DNA from: Yersinia canariae
GTDB lineage: Bacteria; Pseudomonadota; Gammaproteobacteria; Enterobacterales; Enterobacteriaceae
Direction of reading: 5' to 3'
Assembly (NCBI RefSeq): GCF_009831415.1
Contig: NZ_CP043727.1
Span: forward strand, 2,232,001-2,296,000
Length of the DNA: 64,000 nt
Position numbers and translations under genes: made by a program. Shown here piece by piece: positions 1-9,496 of the stretch. The number at the start of each line of letters is the position of its first letter. Positions within the stretch are counted from its first letter, which is position 1. The notes below the pieces were generated by a model. It was given only the letters and a program-made list of their open reading frames with translations. It did not search any database and was not told the DNA's origin.

Positions 1-1004
1 TGCAAGTCTTGTCGGTAAACGATGATACCGAATTTAAACAGATTGTTGCCACCAGTGTTAAAATGCGCCAAGTGCTTGAACAGGCACGTAAATTAGCAAT
101 GTTAGATGCGCCTTTACTGTTGGTCGGTGATACCGGAACCGGTAAAGACCTCTTAGCACGAGCTTGTCACCTGCGCAGCCCGCGCGGGAAAATGCCTTTC
201 CTCGGTCTTAATTGTGCTTCTCTTCCCGACGATGTCGTGGAAAGTGAGTTATTTGGTTATGCAGCAGGGGCTTACCCGAATGCGGTAGAGGGCAAAAAAG
301 GCTTCTTTGAGCAAGCAAATGGCGGCTCGGTACTGTTAGATGAAATTGGCGAAATGTCGCCTCGTATGCAAATCAAACTGCTGCGTTTTCTTAATGACGG
401 GACTTTCCGCCGCGTAGGGGAAGAACATGAGGTACATGTTGACGTGCGGGTTATTTGTGCCACCCAAAAGAATTTGGTGGAATTAGTCCAACGCGGCGAA
501 TTCCGCGAGGATTTATATTACCGCCTCAATGTGCTGACAATCACTTTGCCGCCATTACGTGAGCGCCAGGCGGATATCATGCCACTGACAGCTCTTTTTG
601 TTGCGCGTTTCTCTGACGAACAGGGTGTTCCTCGGCCGAAGTTGGCACCTGAGCTGAGCAGTTTCCTCACAAATTACGGTTGGCCGGGCAATGTGCGCCA
701 ACTGAAAAATGCTATTTATCGCGCTTTGACACAATTGGAAGGGGCAGAGTTACGGCCACAAGATATCGTCTTACCGGAATTTGAAGTTGAGGCGGTTCTG
801 GGGGATGAAGTCCTTGATGGTTCGCTTGACGATATCAGCAAACGTTTCGAACGTTCTGTTTTGACTCGCCTTTATCGCAACTATCCAAGTACGCGGAAAC
901 TGGCCAAACGGCTGGGTGTTTCTCACACCGCAATTGCCAATAAATTGCGTGAATATGGCTTAAGCAGTAAACGCCCTGCCAGTGATGAAACCGAAGAAGA
1001 ATAA
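1..1004 (+). CDS. tyrR: TyrR, aromatic amino acid transcriptional regulator (3' part)
   Basis: This is the C-terminal two thirds of TyrR, the regulator of aromatic amino acid biosynthesis and transport; the reading frame is open at the left edge, so the N-terminal ACT/PAS part lies outside the window. The visible part holds a sigma-54-interaction-type AAA+ domain with Walker A GDTGTGKD, a GAYPNA segment in place of the GAFTGA loop that contacts sigma-54, Walker B LLDEIGEM and the arginine-rich LRER segment. A Fis-type helix-turn-helix follows (STRKLAKRLGVSHTAIANKL). The altered GAFTGA loop fits the known sigma-70 dependence of TyrR. It lies upstream of tpx, convergent with it, the same neighbourhood as in E. 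coli. Confidence 0.95.
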   Translation, partial: QVLSVNDDTEFKQIVATSVKMRQVLEQARKLAMLDAPLLLVGDTGTGKDLLARACHLRSPRGKMPFLGLNCASLPDDVVESELFGYAAGAYPNAVEGKKGFFEQANGGSVLLDEIGEMSPRMQIKLLRFLNDGTFRRVGEEHEVHVDVRVICATQKNLVELVQRGEFREDLYYRLNVLTITLPPLRERQADIMPLTALFVARFSDEQGVPRPKLAPELSSFLTNYGWPGNVRQLKNAIYRALTQLEGAELRPQDIVLPEFEVEAVLGDEVLDGSLDDISKRFERSVLTRLYRNYPSTRKLAKRLGVSHTAIANKLREYGLSSKRPASDETEEE

Positions 1005-1031
1005 GACGTAAGATAAAGAGATTATTGCAAA

Positions 1032-1062
1032 AAACGGCTGCACCCAATGGTTCCAGCCGTTT
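1032..1062. terminator. Bidirectional tyrR/tpx terminator hairpin
   Basis: A perfect 9-bp stem, AAACGGCTG paired with CAGCCGTTT, encloses a 13-nt loop between the convergent ends of tyrR and tpx. A-rich sequence on the left and T-rich sequence on the right fit termination in both directions. Confidence 0.75.
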
Positions 1063-1100
1063 GTATTAAAATTTTGCTTCATTGAAACCGGAACAGAGTG

Positions 1101-1604
1101 TTATTTCAGTGCTGCCAGTGCGGCATCATAGTCAGGTTCGGTTGTGATTTCGTTAACCAGCTCACTGTAGATAACATTGTCCTGACCATCCAGAACCACT
1201 ACGGCGCGAGCGGTCAAACCCGCCAATGGGCCTTCAGTAATCGCCACACCGTAGGCTTGTTTGAAATCAGCACCACGTAAAGTCGAGAGTGTCGTGACGT
1301 TGCTCAGGCCTTCAGCACCACAAAAACGTGATTGGGCAAATGGCAGGTCAGAGGAGATACAAAGAACAACTGTGTTCTCAAGTTCGCCAGCCAATTGATT
1401 GAATTTGCGTACAGAAGCGGCACAAACACCGGTATCAATACTTGGGAAGATATTCAGAACTTTGCGTTTACCGACAAAGCTGCTCAGCGCAACATCAGAT
1501 AAATCTTTCGCGACCAAAGTAAAATCTTTAGCTTTATCGCCTGGTTGCGGCAGTTGACCTGCAACGGTCACTGGATTGCCTTGGAAATGGACTGTCTGTG
1601 TCAT
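1101..1604 (-). CDS. tpx: Thiol peroxidase Tpx
   Basis: This is the 167-aa atypical 2-Cys peroxiredoxin that reduces organic hydroperoxides using thioredoxin. The peroxidatic cysteine is C61 within the SIDTGVC segment and the resolving cysteine is C95 (SRFCGAEG), the spacing known for Tpx, with an extra C82. The length equals the usual 167-168 aa. It is convergent with tyrR and divergent from ycjG, as in E. coli. It has no signal peptide; in E. coli it acts in the cytoplasm and periplasmic fraction. Confidence 0.97.
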   Translation of the reverse strand: MTQTVHFQGNPVTVAGQLPQPGDKAKDFTLVAKDLSDVALSSFVGKRKVLNIFPSIDTGVCAASVRKFNQLAGELENTVVLCISSDLPFAQSRFCGAEGLSNVTTLSTLRGADFKQAYGVAITEGPLAGLTARAVVVLDGQDNVIYSELVNEITTEPDYDAALAALK

Positions 1605-1755
1605 TATTTGATCCCTTTACAGATGTGTAACACGAAGTTCAGTTTAAGGTAACAATGGCAGCTTGGATATGAGAAATTTGCTAAATCATTCAGATTTTGC
1701 TGACGTTAGGTTCTAATACTGACTGTCAAAGCCCGAATTTTCTGAGGAGCGATTA

Positions 1756-2727
1756 ATGAGAACCCTGCGTTGCTATCCAGAGGCCTGGCCTCTACATTCC
1801 GCATTTGTTATTTCCCGCGGAAGCCGTACTGAAGCAAAAGTTGTGGTTGTCGAGATTGAGGAGGCGGGTATCCATGCTGTTGGGGAATGTACCCCATATC
1901 CGCATTATGGTGAAAGTGAATCTTCTGTGATGGCACAGTTGGCATTGGTGACCAGTGCCATAGAACAGGGCGCTTCGCGTGCGGCACTACAACAGCTTTT
2001 ACCCGCGGGAGCCGCGAGGAATGCAGTGGATTGCGCGTTATGGCAATTGGAATGTCTACAGAATCAGCAAAGTTTATGGCAACTGACTCATACGACGCCA
2101 GTTCCTAATATTTCCATGGCTCAGACAGTTAGCATCGGCACGCCAGAGGCGATGGCGCACAGTGCAAGTGCATTGGCGCATCTTGGTGCCAAATTATTGA
2201 AAATAAAACTGGATGACCATCTTATTGCCGAGCGCTTGGTGGCAATCCGTAGCGCTGCACCCGAAGTGACATTGATTGTGGATGCCAATGAGTCTTGGCA
2301 ACCTGAGGGGTTGGCTGCGCGTTGCCAATTACTGGCCGATTTAGGTGTGGCGATGCTAGAGCAACCTCTGCCAGCAGGGCAGGATGATTCATTGCGGAAT
2401 TTTATTCACCCATTGCCTATCTGTGCCGATGAAAGTTGCCATACGCGCGCTGATTTGGCGGGGTTGGTTGGTCGCTATGACATGGTCAACATTAAATTGG
2501 ATAAAAGCGGTGGGTTAACAGAAGCATTGCTGTTGGCCGAACAGGCAAAATCACTTGGATTTGCCATTATGCTCGGCTGTATGTTGTGCACATCGCGTGC
2601 GATACGTGCCGCATTACCACTGGCCCCAGGGGCTCGTTTTGTTGACCTGGATGGCCCAACGTGGTTACAACACGATGTGGATGATGGGTTGCATTTCTCA
2701 ACCGGCGCTATTGATTTATTGGCTTAA
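1756..2727 (+). CDS. ycjG: L-Ala-D/L-Glu epimerase (enolase superfamily)
   Basis: This 323-aa member of the enolase superfamily, muconate-lactonizing subgroup, epimerises L-Ala-D-Glu to L-Ala-L-Glu during murein peptide recycling. The catalytic lysine K151 lies in a KIKLD motif; metal ligands are D176 (VDANES), E202 (LEQPL) and D225 (CADES); the second catalytic lysine K247 lies in NIKLDKSGG. It converges on mpaA with a 4-bp overlap of stop codons. MpaA releases the peptide on which this enzyme's substrate depends. A GAGGAG-type ribosome site precedes the ATG. Confidence 0.94.
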   Translation: MRTLRCYPEAWPLHSAFVISRGSRTEAKVVVVEIEEAGIHAVGECTPYPHYGESESSVMAQLALVTSAIEQGASRAALQQLLPAGAARNAVDCALWQLECLQNQQSLWQLTHTTPVPNISMAQTVSIGTPEAMAHSASALAHLGAKLLKIKLDDHLIAERLVAIRSAAPEVTLIVDANESWQPEGLAARCQLLADLGVAMLEQPLPAGQDDSLRNFIHPLPICADESCHTRADLAGLVGRYDMVNIKLDKSGGLTEALLLAEQAKSLGFAIMLGCMLCTSRAIRAALPLAPGARFVDLDGPTWLQHDVDDGLHFSTGAIDLLA

Positions 2728-3431
2728 TCTACCAAGGTCAGTAAGTCAATCATGGCAGCCAGATAACATTCACTGGCTGCATCGGCGGAAATGGGAGGTA
2801 ATTCCGCAGTGATACAGGGTAAGTGGATGTCTGCACACCAACTGCCGAAGGACCCGGGCGTGGCATAACCGACACTGGTGACCAGAGGTAATGAAAAATT
2901 GGCGGCCAGCCGTTCACCCAGCGCGGAGCTGCCCGGGTCTTCAATGCAGGCCAAGGGCTCGTGCAAGGAAACTACCCACTGCGGAGACAGCTGTGTAATC
3001 AATGTACACAGCGCTTGGGTTTCGGGTTCAGAACCTGCATATTCCCCGGTGGACAGCACGACATCTCGCGCATTCGCAGCACTGTTCCAACGATACACCG
3101 TTTCACCCGCCTGCCAATTTTTCGCCGGGAAATTACGATTAAGATCTACACCACTGGCATTAGCCCGTAGCCCCAGTTGGCAGCCATCGGGATTCACGGC
3201 CAATATCACATGGTGGCGCTGCTGCTGCGGGGTGATAGTCCGTAACGCGCAGGAGAGGGCAACAATGGCCGCACTTTCATCGCCATGAGTTCCGGCGATA
3301 ATTAGCCCAGTCTTTGTTGAGGGGTTAGCTGCCGGGAAATAAAGCAGTGGCGCGCCCAAGAGGGAAGTTCCGTATTGTTGCCCTAAAGTGACCAGCTTTC
3401 CCCGTGCGGAGCGGGGGTTATATTGGCTCAT
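2724..3431 (-). CDS. mpaA: Murein peptide amidase A (M14 zinc peptidase)
   Basis: This cytoplasmic M14-family carboxypeptidase removes meso-diaminopimelate from the murein tripeptide L-Ala-D-Glu-mDap. In the 235-aa form, zinc ligands are H49 and E52 (GTHGDES) and H157 (SLHEP), with VDLNRNFP typical of the family and a likely catalytic E210 (TAELPP). A longer reading frame runs to 3503, but the 24 extra residues look unlike the family. The ATG at 3431 has an AGAGAA segment upstream and gives a length close to E. coli MpaA (242 aa), so I chose it. It lies convergent to ycjG and divergent from mppA, a murein-recycling neighbourhood. Confidence 0.93.
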   Translation of the reverse strand: MSQYNPRSARGKLVTLGQQYGTSLLGAPLLYFPAANPSTKTGLIIAGTHGDESAAIVALSCALRTITPQQQRHHVILAVNPDGCQLGLRANASGVDLNRNFPAKNWQAGETVYRWNSAANARDVVLSTGEYAGSEPETQALCTLITQLSPQWVVSLHEPLACIEDPGSSALGERLAANFSLPLVTSVGYATPGSFGSWCADIHLPCITAELPPISADAASECYLAAMIDLLTLVD

Positions 3432-3717
3432 GATATTCTCTGTTATTTCGAATATGTGCGTATTGTATTCAACATAGCATTTAACATTATTACTTTGAAT
3501 CAATAAGATAAGTTATTTTGTAATAGGTAAAATGGCGATTTAATCAACGGCGAGCGTTGCATTCGGTTTTTGATTGATCTGCCGCACTTTGTAGGCCATT
3601 GAATACAGTATTTTTATTTTACCATCGTCATTATGGCCCTTGATCTGCTAGTTTATATTTATTCTAATTTGTTACTACTTTCGCTGAAATGGAACGACAA
3701 CGAAAAGGTTATTAATT

Positions 3718-5334
3718 ATGCGCTATTTCCGTTATGCATTGTGTGCCGCATTAGTTGGCACAGCGCTGGGCGCGGCAAATGCTGCTGATGTCCCTGCGGG
3801 TACCGTATTGGCTGAAAAACAAGAACTTGTACGTCATATTAAAGATGAGCCGGCCTCACTCGATCCGATGAAAGCCGTTGGGTTAATCGAGGCCCAGGTC
3901 GCGCGGGATTTGTTTGAAGGATTGGTTAATCAGGATGCGCATGGTCAGATAATTCCTGGTGTTGCAACAAATTGGAAAACGGCAGATAACCAAACCTATA
4001 TTTTCACGTTGCGCAAAGATGCTAAATGGTCGAATGGTGATCCGGTCACCGCGCAGGATTTTGTCTATAGTTGGCGTCGTTTGGTTGACCCTAAAAGTTT
4101 ATCTCCTTTTGCCTGGTTTGCAGAACTGGCCGGAATGGAGAATGCGCAGCAAATTATCGCTGGGAAAATGCCGCCGGAAACGTTAGGGGTTAGCGCTGTT
4201 GATAATTACACCCTTAAAGTTAAACTTAGCAAGCCCGTGCCTTATTTCCCCAGTCTGACAGCAAACTTCAGTTTATTCCCCGTTCCATCAACCGTAGTTC
4301 AAAAATATGGGAATGATTGGACGAAAGTTGGAAATCTGGTGGGGAATGGTGCATTCAAATTACAAGATAGAGTTGTGAATGAGAAATTAGTATTGGTACC
4401 TAATGACTATTATTGGGACCATGCTCATACCGTTCTAACCAAAGTGACCTTTATTCCTATCAATCAGGAAGCCAATGCCACCAAGCGCTATCAGGCTGGT
4501 GATATTGATATTACAGAGTCCTTCCCCAAAAATTTGTATCAGAAATTATTAAAAGATATTCCCGATCAAGTTTATACCCCAGACCAGCTTGGAACTTATT
4601 ATTACGCATTTAACACGCAGCGTGCGCCAACAAGTGATGTGCGGGTGCGCAAAGCATTATCTTATGCAATAGACCGCAAAATTATCGCTGAAAAAGTATT
4701 GGGAACAGGGGAAAAACCAGCCTATCACTTTACCCCTGATGTGACAGCCGGCTATCACCCAGTGGCGAACTTATTACAACAGCAAGATCAAGAAGAACTG
4801 AATGCCCAAGCCAAAGCACTGTTACATGCTGCGGGTTATGGCCCGGATAAACCACTGACATTATCATTGCTGTATAACACCTCGGATAATAATCAAAAGT
4901 TAGCCATTGCGATTGCTTCAATGTGGAAAAAGACATTAGGTGTGGATGTCAAAATGATTAACCAAGAGTGGAAAACCTATATTGATAGCCGTAATACCGG
5001 TAACTTTGATGTTGTCCGCGCATCATGGGTTGGGGACTACAATGAGCCTTCAACATTCTTGTCATTACTGACGTCCACTCACAGCGGGAATATCGCGAAG
5101 TTTACGAGCGCAGATTATGACCGTTTATTGAGTGAAGCGGGTAAACAAACTAATCCTAAAGCGCTAAGTGATGATTACAACAAAGCTGAACAGATTATTG
5201 CCGAGCAAGTACCAATAGCACCTATATATCAATTTACCAATGGGCGCTTAATTAAGCCTTGGGTGAAAGGTTACCCGATTACAAACCCTGAAGATGTGGC
5301 ATACAGCCAAATGATCTATATCATCAAACATTAA
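3718..5334 (+). CDS. mppA: Periplasmic murein peptide-binding protein MppA
   Basis: This 538-aa solute-binding protein of the OppA/DppA family (SBP_bac_5) delivers the cell-wall tripeptide to the oligopeptide permease. A Sec signal peptide (MRYFRYALCAALVGTALGAANA) is cleaved near A22-A23. The mature part starts with the family segment EPASLDPMKAVG and contains the conserved VxDNYTLKVKL and RVRKALSYAIDR stretches. Context with ycjG and mpaA supports MppA over generic OppA. About 210 bp of AT-rich sequence separates it from mpaA and must hold divergent promoters. Confidence 0.93.
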   Translation: MRYFRYALCAALVGTALGAANAADVPAGTVLAEKQELVRHIKDEPASLDPMKAVGLIEAQVARDLFEGLVNQDAHGQIIPGVATNWKTADNQTYIFTLRKDAKWSNGDPVTAQDFVYSWRRLVDPKSLSPFAWFAELAGMENAQQIIAGKMPPETLGVSAVDNYTLKVKLSKPVPYFPSLTANFSLFPVPSTVVQKYGNDWTKVGNLVGNGAFKLQDRVVNEKLVLVPNDYYWDHAHTVLTKVTFIPINQEANATKRYQAGDIDITESFPKNLYQKLLKDIPDQVYTPDQLGTYYYAFNTQRAPTSDVRVRKALSYAIDRKIIAEKVLGTGEKPAYHFTPDVTAGYHPVANLLQQQDQEELNAQAKALLHAAGYGPDKPLTLSLLYNTSDNNQKLAIAIASMWKKTLGVDVKMINQEWKTYIDSRNTGNFDVVRASWVGDYNEPSTFLSLLTSTHSGNIAKFTSADYDRLLSEAGKQTNPKALSDDYNKAEQIIAEQVPIAPIYQFTNGRLIKPWVKGYPITNPEDVAYSQMIYIIKH

Positions 5335-5363
5335 TGACTGTTGTCCGATAGTTAATTTTGACA

Positions 5364-5404
5364 GAAAATATAATCCGCCAGCACTCGTGGCGGGTTATAT
5401 TTTC
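5364..5404. terminator. mppA terminator, long hairpin
   Basis: A 17-bp stem (GAAAATATAATCCGCCA against TGGCGGGTTATATTTTC, one G-T pair) closes a 7-nt loop 30 bases after the mppA stop. The AT-rich lower stem supplies T tracts on both strands, so it can also end the leftward membrane-protein unit. Confidence 0.85.
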
Positions 5405-5431
5405 ATGATGATAATATCTAAAGTAAGGTGG

Positions 5432-5773
5432 CTATTTATGACTGCGCCGCTTAGGAACAATAGCCGATATAGAGATCATAAACCCAGTCAGTGATGCAAC
5501 TATTAATGGGAATATAAATGCATCTGATGTTCTTAGAGGATTGTTTATATCTAAAATTATCACAAAAAAGAATATACTCGTGGCGAATGTCGATGATGAA
5601 TATAATTCATTAAGTTTGTATTGTAGATTTTCCAATGAAAATGGCGGCGTTTTTTTGGAAATACAATCCCATGCAATATGCACTAGCATATAAGAAACAC
5701 AGATAATACAGTAAAATTTTGTTAACTCATCAGTGGTCTGTGGTGAGTACCAGTGGGTAGGCAGTGAGTCCAA
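5432..5773 (-). CDS. Hypothetical membrane protein (second gene of a small unit)
   Basis: I do not recognise this 113-aa protein. It has a hydrophobic stretch near residues 20-38 (YCIICVSYMLVHIAWDCI), a second near 65-80 (ATSIFFFVIILDI) and a third near 88-106 (FIFPLIVASLTGFMISISAIV), ending in a basic tail PKRRSHK. The open frame has no ATG at its beginning; a TTG at 5773 lies 6 nt after the stop of the upstream small gene with a GGTGA segment before it, which suggests translational coupling. It could be a holin-like, toxin or immunity-type membrane protein, but nothing decides this. The start is uncertain. Confidence 0.5.
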   Translation of the reverse strand: MDSLPTHWYSPQTTDELTKFYCIICVSYMLVHIAWDCISKKTPPFSLENLQYKLNELYSSSTFATSIFFFVIILDINNPLRTSDAFIFPLIVASLTGFMISISAIVPKRRSHK

Positions 5774-5779
5774 TTTGGT

Positions 5780-5962
5780 TCACCAAACTCTGCTGAGATA
5801 AATACCTGCAATTAATACACTTCCAATCGCTGAAAATGTAAATGCCAGGGAAGTTGTCACGGTCAATGCGGGAACTAAAAACGACAAGCCGCCGGTAAAT
5901 GCAAATCCCGCGCCTGCGCCACCAATGAGTGCTTTCATTAACGTCATAAGGTTGGTTTCCAT
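5780..5962 (-). CDS. Small glycine-rich membrane protein (first gene of a small unit)
   Basis: I do not recognise this 60-aa protein. Two hydrophobic helices are visible: residues about 12-33 with GGAGAGFAFTGG, a glycine-zipper-like segment, and about 37-55 with SAIGSVLIAGIYL. The ATG at 5962 has AAGGG 9 nt upstream, a good ribosome site; a TTG two codons earlier is less likely. It is followed after 6 nt by the 113-aa membrane protein. The size and topology resemble holins, pore-forming peptides or accessory membrane subunits. Confidence 0.55.
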   Translation of the reverse strand: METNLMTLMKALIGGAGAGFAFTGGLSFLVPALTVTTSLAFTFSAIGSVLIAGIYLSRVW

Positions 5963-6260
5963 AATCAATATCCCTTGAATATATCATGTTGATAATTAGC
6001 AAAAATTGTACACCAAAGCTTTAGTGAACCTTGTGCTTTTATCATTATGTGTCCTTAAATCTACGGCTAAAGATATAAGTCTCGCGGTGCTCAAATTTGC
6101 AGCGAATATATCTGGCATTACTGCTATTGATGGTTAAAAGATAACGGTCTGATTATTTAATGGAATAGCAAGTTATCCTGTTACATCACCTTTAAAGATT
6201 GGGTTGTGGGCGCTACACTGAGCCAATTGCATGATAAATACTGAAATTGAGGATGTTGTC

Positions 6261-7244
6261 GTGGATCTAGTCGAAGGGAAAGCACTTCAAGTTTCTGATG
6301 CTGTTTATGCTTATCAATTTGATGGCAAAGGGGGCGTAACATCAATCAGTGCCGATGCCATCGCGACCGCGGAGCAACCTTGTTGGCTGCATCTGGATTA
6401 CACACACCCGGAAAGTGCCGCCTGGCTACAAAATACCCCATTACTTCCCGAGGTCGTTCGGGCTGGTCTTGCCGGTGAAAGTGTGCGTCCGAAGGTGACT
6501 CGCATGGGTGACGGCACGATGATAACGCTGCGAGGTATAAATTTTAATAATGATGCCCGCCCTGACCAGTTAGTTACCATCCGAGTTTATATGACGGATA
6601 AGTTGATTGTCTCAACCCGGCACCGCAAAGTGTATTCTATTGATGATGTATTGAATGATTTACAAAGTGGTACTGGCCCAACAAATAGTGGTAACTGGCT
6701 GGTGGAAATAGTCGATGGTTTGACCGACCATACCAATGAATTTATTGAAGATCTGCATGATAAAATTATCGATCTTGAAGATGATTTACTGGAGCAAAAA
6801 ATTCCACAACGTGGGCAGATGGCATTGCTGCGTAAGCAGTTGATTGTATTGCGCCGTTATATGGCCCCGCAGCGCGATGTTTTTGCCCGGCTGGCCAGTG
6901 AGCGCTTACCGTGGATGAATGATGATGACCGACGTCGCATGCAGGAAATCTCAGAACGTCTGGGGCGCGGCTTAGAGGATTTAGACTCTAGCATTGCTCG
7001 CACTGCAGTGTTGTCTGATGAGATTAGCTCGCTAATGGCCGATGCCATGAACCGGCGCACCTATACTATGTCGCTGTTGGCGATGGTGTTTTTACCCACC
7101 ACCTTTTTGACTGGCCTGTTCGGTGTCAACCTCGGCGGGATTCCTGGGAATACCTATTCTTTTGGTTTTGCAGCATTTTGTATGATGTTGGTGGTGCTGA
7201 TATTAGGTGTTGCGTGGTGGTTAAAACGCAGTAAATGGCTCTAG
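6261..7244 (+). CDS. zntB: Zinc transporter ZntB (CorA family)
   Basis: This inner-membrane zinc transporter has a long cytoplasmic alpha/beta and helical domain followed by two C-terminal membrane helices (about residues 263-285 and 296-317). The CorA-family signature is present as GVN in [11 protein letters not shown], the form typical of ZntB. A GTG at 6261 with GAGG upstream gives 327 aa, exactly the E. coli length; an ATG at 6231 would add ten residues and has a poor ribosome site. FnrS follows it, as in E. coli. Confidence 0.95.
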   Translation: MDLVEGKALQVSDAVYAYQFDGKGGVTSISADAIATAEQPCWLHLDYTHPESAAWLQNTPLLPEVVRAGLAGESVRPKVTRMGDGTMITLRGINFNNDARPDQLVTIRVYMTDKLIVSTRHRKVYSIDDVLNDLQSGTGPTNSGNWLVEIVDGLTDHTNEFIEDLHDKIIDLEDDLLEQKIPQRGQMALLRKQLIVLRRYMAPQRDVFARLASERLPWMNDDDRRRMQEISERLGRGLEDLDSSIARTAVLSDEISSLMADAMNRRTYTMSLLAMVFLPTTFLTGLFGVNLGGIPGNTYSFGFAAFCMMLVVLILGVAWWLKRSKWL

Positions 7245-7302
7245 TGAATGACATCTAACGGGGTAAAAGAGTGTGCCAGATATTGGGCTAATCACTGCAA
7301 AA

Positions 7303-7316
7303 TTGAGCGATATCAA
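7303..7316 (+). promoter_or_regulatory. FNR binding site of fnrS
   Basis: TTGAGCGATATCAA matches the FNR consensus TTGAT-N4-ATCAA with one mismatch. Its centre lies 41.5 bp before the inferred FnrS start at 7351, the class II activator position. CATTAT at 7339-7344 occupies the -10 position. Confidence 0.85.
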
Positions 7317-7350
7317 GATTTGACCGTGATGACTCAGGCATTATGACTTC

Positions 7351-7474
7351 GCAGGTGAATGCAACGTCAAGCGATGGGCGTTGCGCTCCATATTTGTAAT
7401 ACTTTTATTTTGAATTACTGCATAGCACATAATTGTTACGATGCCGATGTTGTTTCAACATCGGCATTTTTTTT
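7351..7474 (+). ncRNA. fnrS: FnrS, anaerobically induced small RNA
   Basis: The sequence beginning GCAGGTGAATGCAACGTCAA, with an early hairpin region GCGATGGGCGTTGCGCTCC and a later TGAATTACTGCATAGCAC segment, matches my recollection of E. coli FnrS nearly base for base in its 5' half. FnrS is an Hfq-dependent RNA made under FNR control that represses aerobic-metabolism mRNAs such as sodB. It ends in a 12-bp terminator hairpin (ATGCCGATGTTG / CAACATCGGCAT, 3-nt loop, 7441-7467) and a run of eight T. The position after zntB is conserved. The 5' end is inferred from E. coli and from the FNR-site spacing. Confidence 0.93.
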
Positions 7475-7561
7475 GTGTTTTTTTAGTGAGATAGCTGGGT
7501 AGGGCACAAAGGGTGTGTCGCCTCTAAACCCTGATGGTGAGAGGCGATGTGTATAAGTGGT

Positions 7562-8518
7562 TTATTTGATTTCCAGCACATCAAGACGAATCAGCGGTTG
7601 CTTTTCGCTATCCTCATCATCTTCTGGTTGCCAGCCAACGGGTTGCAGTGGCAGTTCTTCACGATCGAAGGCCAAATCTCCCCCGTCCACAATCTCACTG
7701 TTATGAGTAATACTTTTAAAATCAAATAACGTGTGATCATTTAAGTGTGACGGCACGACATTTTGCATCGCGCTATACATGGTTTCGATTCGCCCCGGAT
7801 ACTGTTTATCCCAGTCGCGCAGCATATCTTTAATCACCTGACGTTGCAGATTGGGCTGTGAACCGCATAAGTTACAAGGAATAATGGGGTACTCCCTGAC
7901 AACAGCGAAACGCTCAATATCTTTTTCGCGACAGTAAGCCAGTGGGCGGATGACCACATGTTTGCCATCGTCACTCATCAGTTTTGGGGGCATGCCTTTC
8001 AGTTTCCCACCATAAAACATATTCAGAAACAGTGTTTGCAGAATATCATCACGATGATGGCCTAGCGCGATTTTGGTCGCCCCTAGCTCCGTGGCGGTGC
8101 GGTATAAAATCCCACGGCGCAGGCGCGAGCAAAGTGAACAAGTGGTTTTCCCTTCGGGGATAATATCTTTCACAATCCCATAGGTATTCTCTTCAACAAT
8201 CTTGTATTCAACACCTTGCTTATCCAGATAAGCTGGCAGGATATCCTCAGGAAATCCCGGCTGTTTTTGATCCAGATTAACGGCGATCAGGGTGAAGTTA
8301 ATCGGCGCACTTTTTTGCAGACTTTGCAAAATATCCAACATGGTGTAGCTGTCTTTGCCCCCAGAGAGGCAAACCATCACGCGGTCACCTTCTTCAATCA
8401 TATTAAAATCAGCAATCGCCTGACCTACATTGCGGCGCAGGCGTTTCTGTAATTTGTTCAAATCGTATTGTTCTTTTTGGCTAACCACTTGTTTCTCTTG
8501 CATTTGTTCTTGACTCAT
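7562..8518 (-). CDS. ttcA: tRNA 2-thiocytidine biosynthesis protein TtcA
   Basis: TtcA inserts sulfur at cytidine 32 of certain tRNAs in an ATP-dependent reaction. The 318-aa protein has the PP-loop SGGKDS at residues 52-57 and the two CxxC motifs C127/C130 and C215/C218, three cysteines of which bind the catalytic iron-sulfur cluster in the family. The neighbourhood zntB-fnrS-ttcA is as in E. coli, where ttcA (ydaO) adjoins the Rac prophage. It converges with fnrS. Confidence 0.96.
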   Translation of the reverse strand: MSQEQMQEKQVVSQKEQYDLNKLQKRLRRNVGQAIADFNMIEEGDRVMVCLSGGKDSYTMLDILQSLQKSAPINFTLIAVNLDQKQPGFPEDILPAYLDKQGVEYKIVEENTYGIVKDIIPEGKTTCSLCSRLRRGILYRTATELGATKIALGHHRDDILQTLFLNMFYGGKLKGMPPKLMSDDGKHVVIRPLAYCREKDIERFAVVREYPIIPCNLCGSQPNLQRQVIKDMLRDWDKQYPGRIETMYSAMQNVVPSHLNDHTLFDFKSITHNSEIVDGGDLAFDREELPLQPVGWQPEDDEDSEKQPLIRLDVLEIK

Positions 8519-8638
8519 ATCCAGTTAGGGGCATGACGGACCTGTGTTGCTATGGTGCAAGTTTATCATTCAATAAGTGTATATATTAGTATTTTAATTT
8601 ATGAACTGGTCTTTTTTAGTGATGGTCAGGATAATGAC

Positions 8639-9496
8639 TTATAGGAAAGTATTTGAATTCACCACGGTTTTAATAATCGCCCCATCCTCAATATCGACAA
8701 AATCGGCCACAATAATGCCCATCTTTTGCTTCTCTCTGTATTGTTTGCAAAACCAAATGTTCATTCCATCTATTAAATGATGACCTTTGGCACCGGCATA
8801 GGGTGTCAATATCCCGGATACGCTGGTGAAATTAATATACATATCATTGGGGCGGTTTTTTTTCGCCTCGTTAAGTAAACTCTCGACAAACTTTCTTTTG
8901 AAATTGATACTCAGTGCGGTGTAACCATCATAATGATCTTGGATGTATATATTAAAATCACCATTTTTAATTTTAAACGTCGTGTCATTTTTCCAGTGAG
9001 AGACATCAATGCCCACTTTATTACCGGAATAGCGTCGAAGTAGGACTATCTTTCCTCTGATATCTCGAATGCTAGGGTTCTTATTCTTCAAATAAAATAT
9101 TTTATTATGTGGTTCAATATAGCTATCGTGCATAATTTCGTTAAAACTTTTAGTGCTACTTTCAGTTGTGTGTTCCTGTTTAACGGATAACAGAATGAAT
9201 TCAGTGGGATTTTTTTTGAGGAACTCAATGCAGCTATTGAGGATGTCACCAAACTGCTGCTTTAAAAAAACCGCGCCGTGGTGCATGGTGAATACATCAT
9301 TAATAAGGCGACATCTGGCATCTAAAAACCTGACGCCATTATCAAGTTGTTCTCTTATATTCCATGATTGTGTTTTTGTAAATTCAGCACCAAATACGTT
9401 TGAAAGGAATGAAGCAGAATCATGTGTTCCGGGGATGGAAAGTTGGCTTAATAGCTGTGTATCACTAATACGGGACATCCAATTTCTCATATTCAT
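8639..9496 (-). CDS. Phosphatidylinositol-specific phospholipase C-like protein
   Basis: This 285-aa protein carries a PI-PLC X domain of the bacterial type, which cleaves phosphatidylinositol or GPI anchors. The general base/acid pair appears as H25 (PGTHDS) and H73 (MHHGA), with D26, D59 and R61 (FLDARCR) and K106 (LLSVKQE) matching the Bacillus enzyme residues H32, H82, D33, D67, R69 and K115 in order and near-identical spacing. No signal peptide or membrane segment is visible, which is unusual for a secreted phospholipase. The ATG has AAGGA 7 nt upstream. It is markedly AT-rich and sits with the PAS-LuxR gene between ttcA and nifJ, so acquisition by transfer is likely. Confidence 0.85.
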   Translation of the reverse strand: MNMRNWMSRISDTQLLSQLSIPGTHDSASFLSNVFGAEFTKTQSWNIREQLDNGVRFLDARCRLINDVFTMHHGAVFLKQQFGDILNSCIEFLKKNPTEFILLSVKQEHTTESSTKSFNEIMHDSYIEPHNKIFYLKNKNPSIRDIRGKIVLLRRYSGNKVGIDVSHWKNDTTFKIKNGDFNIYIQDHYDGYTALSINFKRKFVESLLNEAKKNRPNDMYINFTSVSGILTPYAGAKGHHLIDGMNIWFCKQYREKQKMGIIVADFVDIEDGAIIKTVVNSNTFL

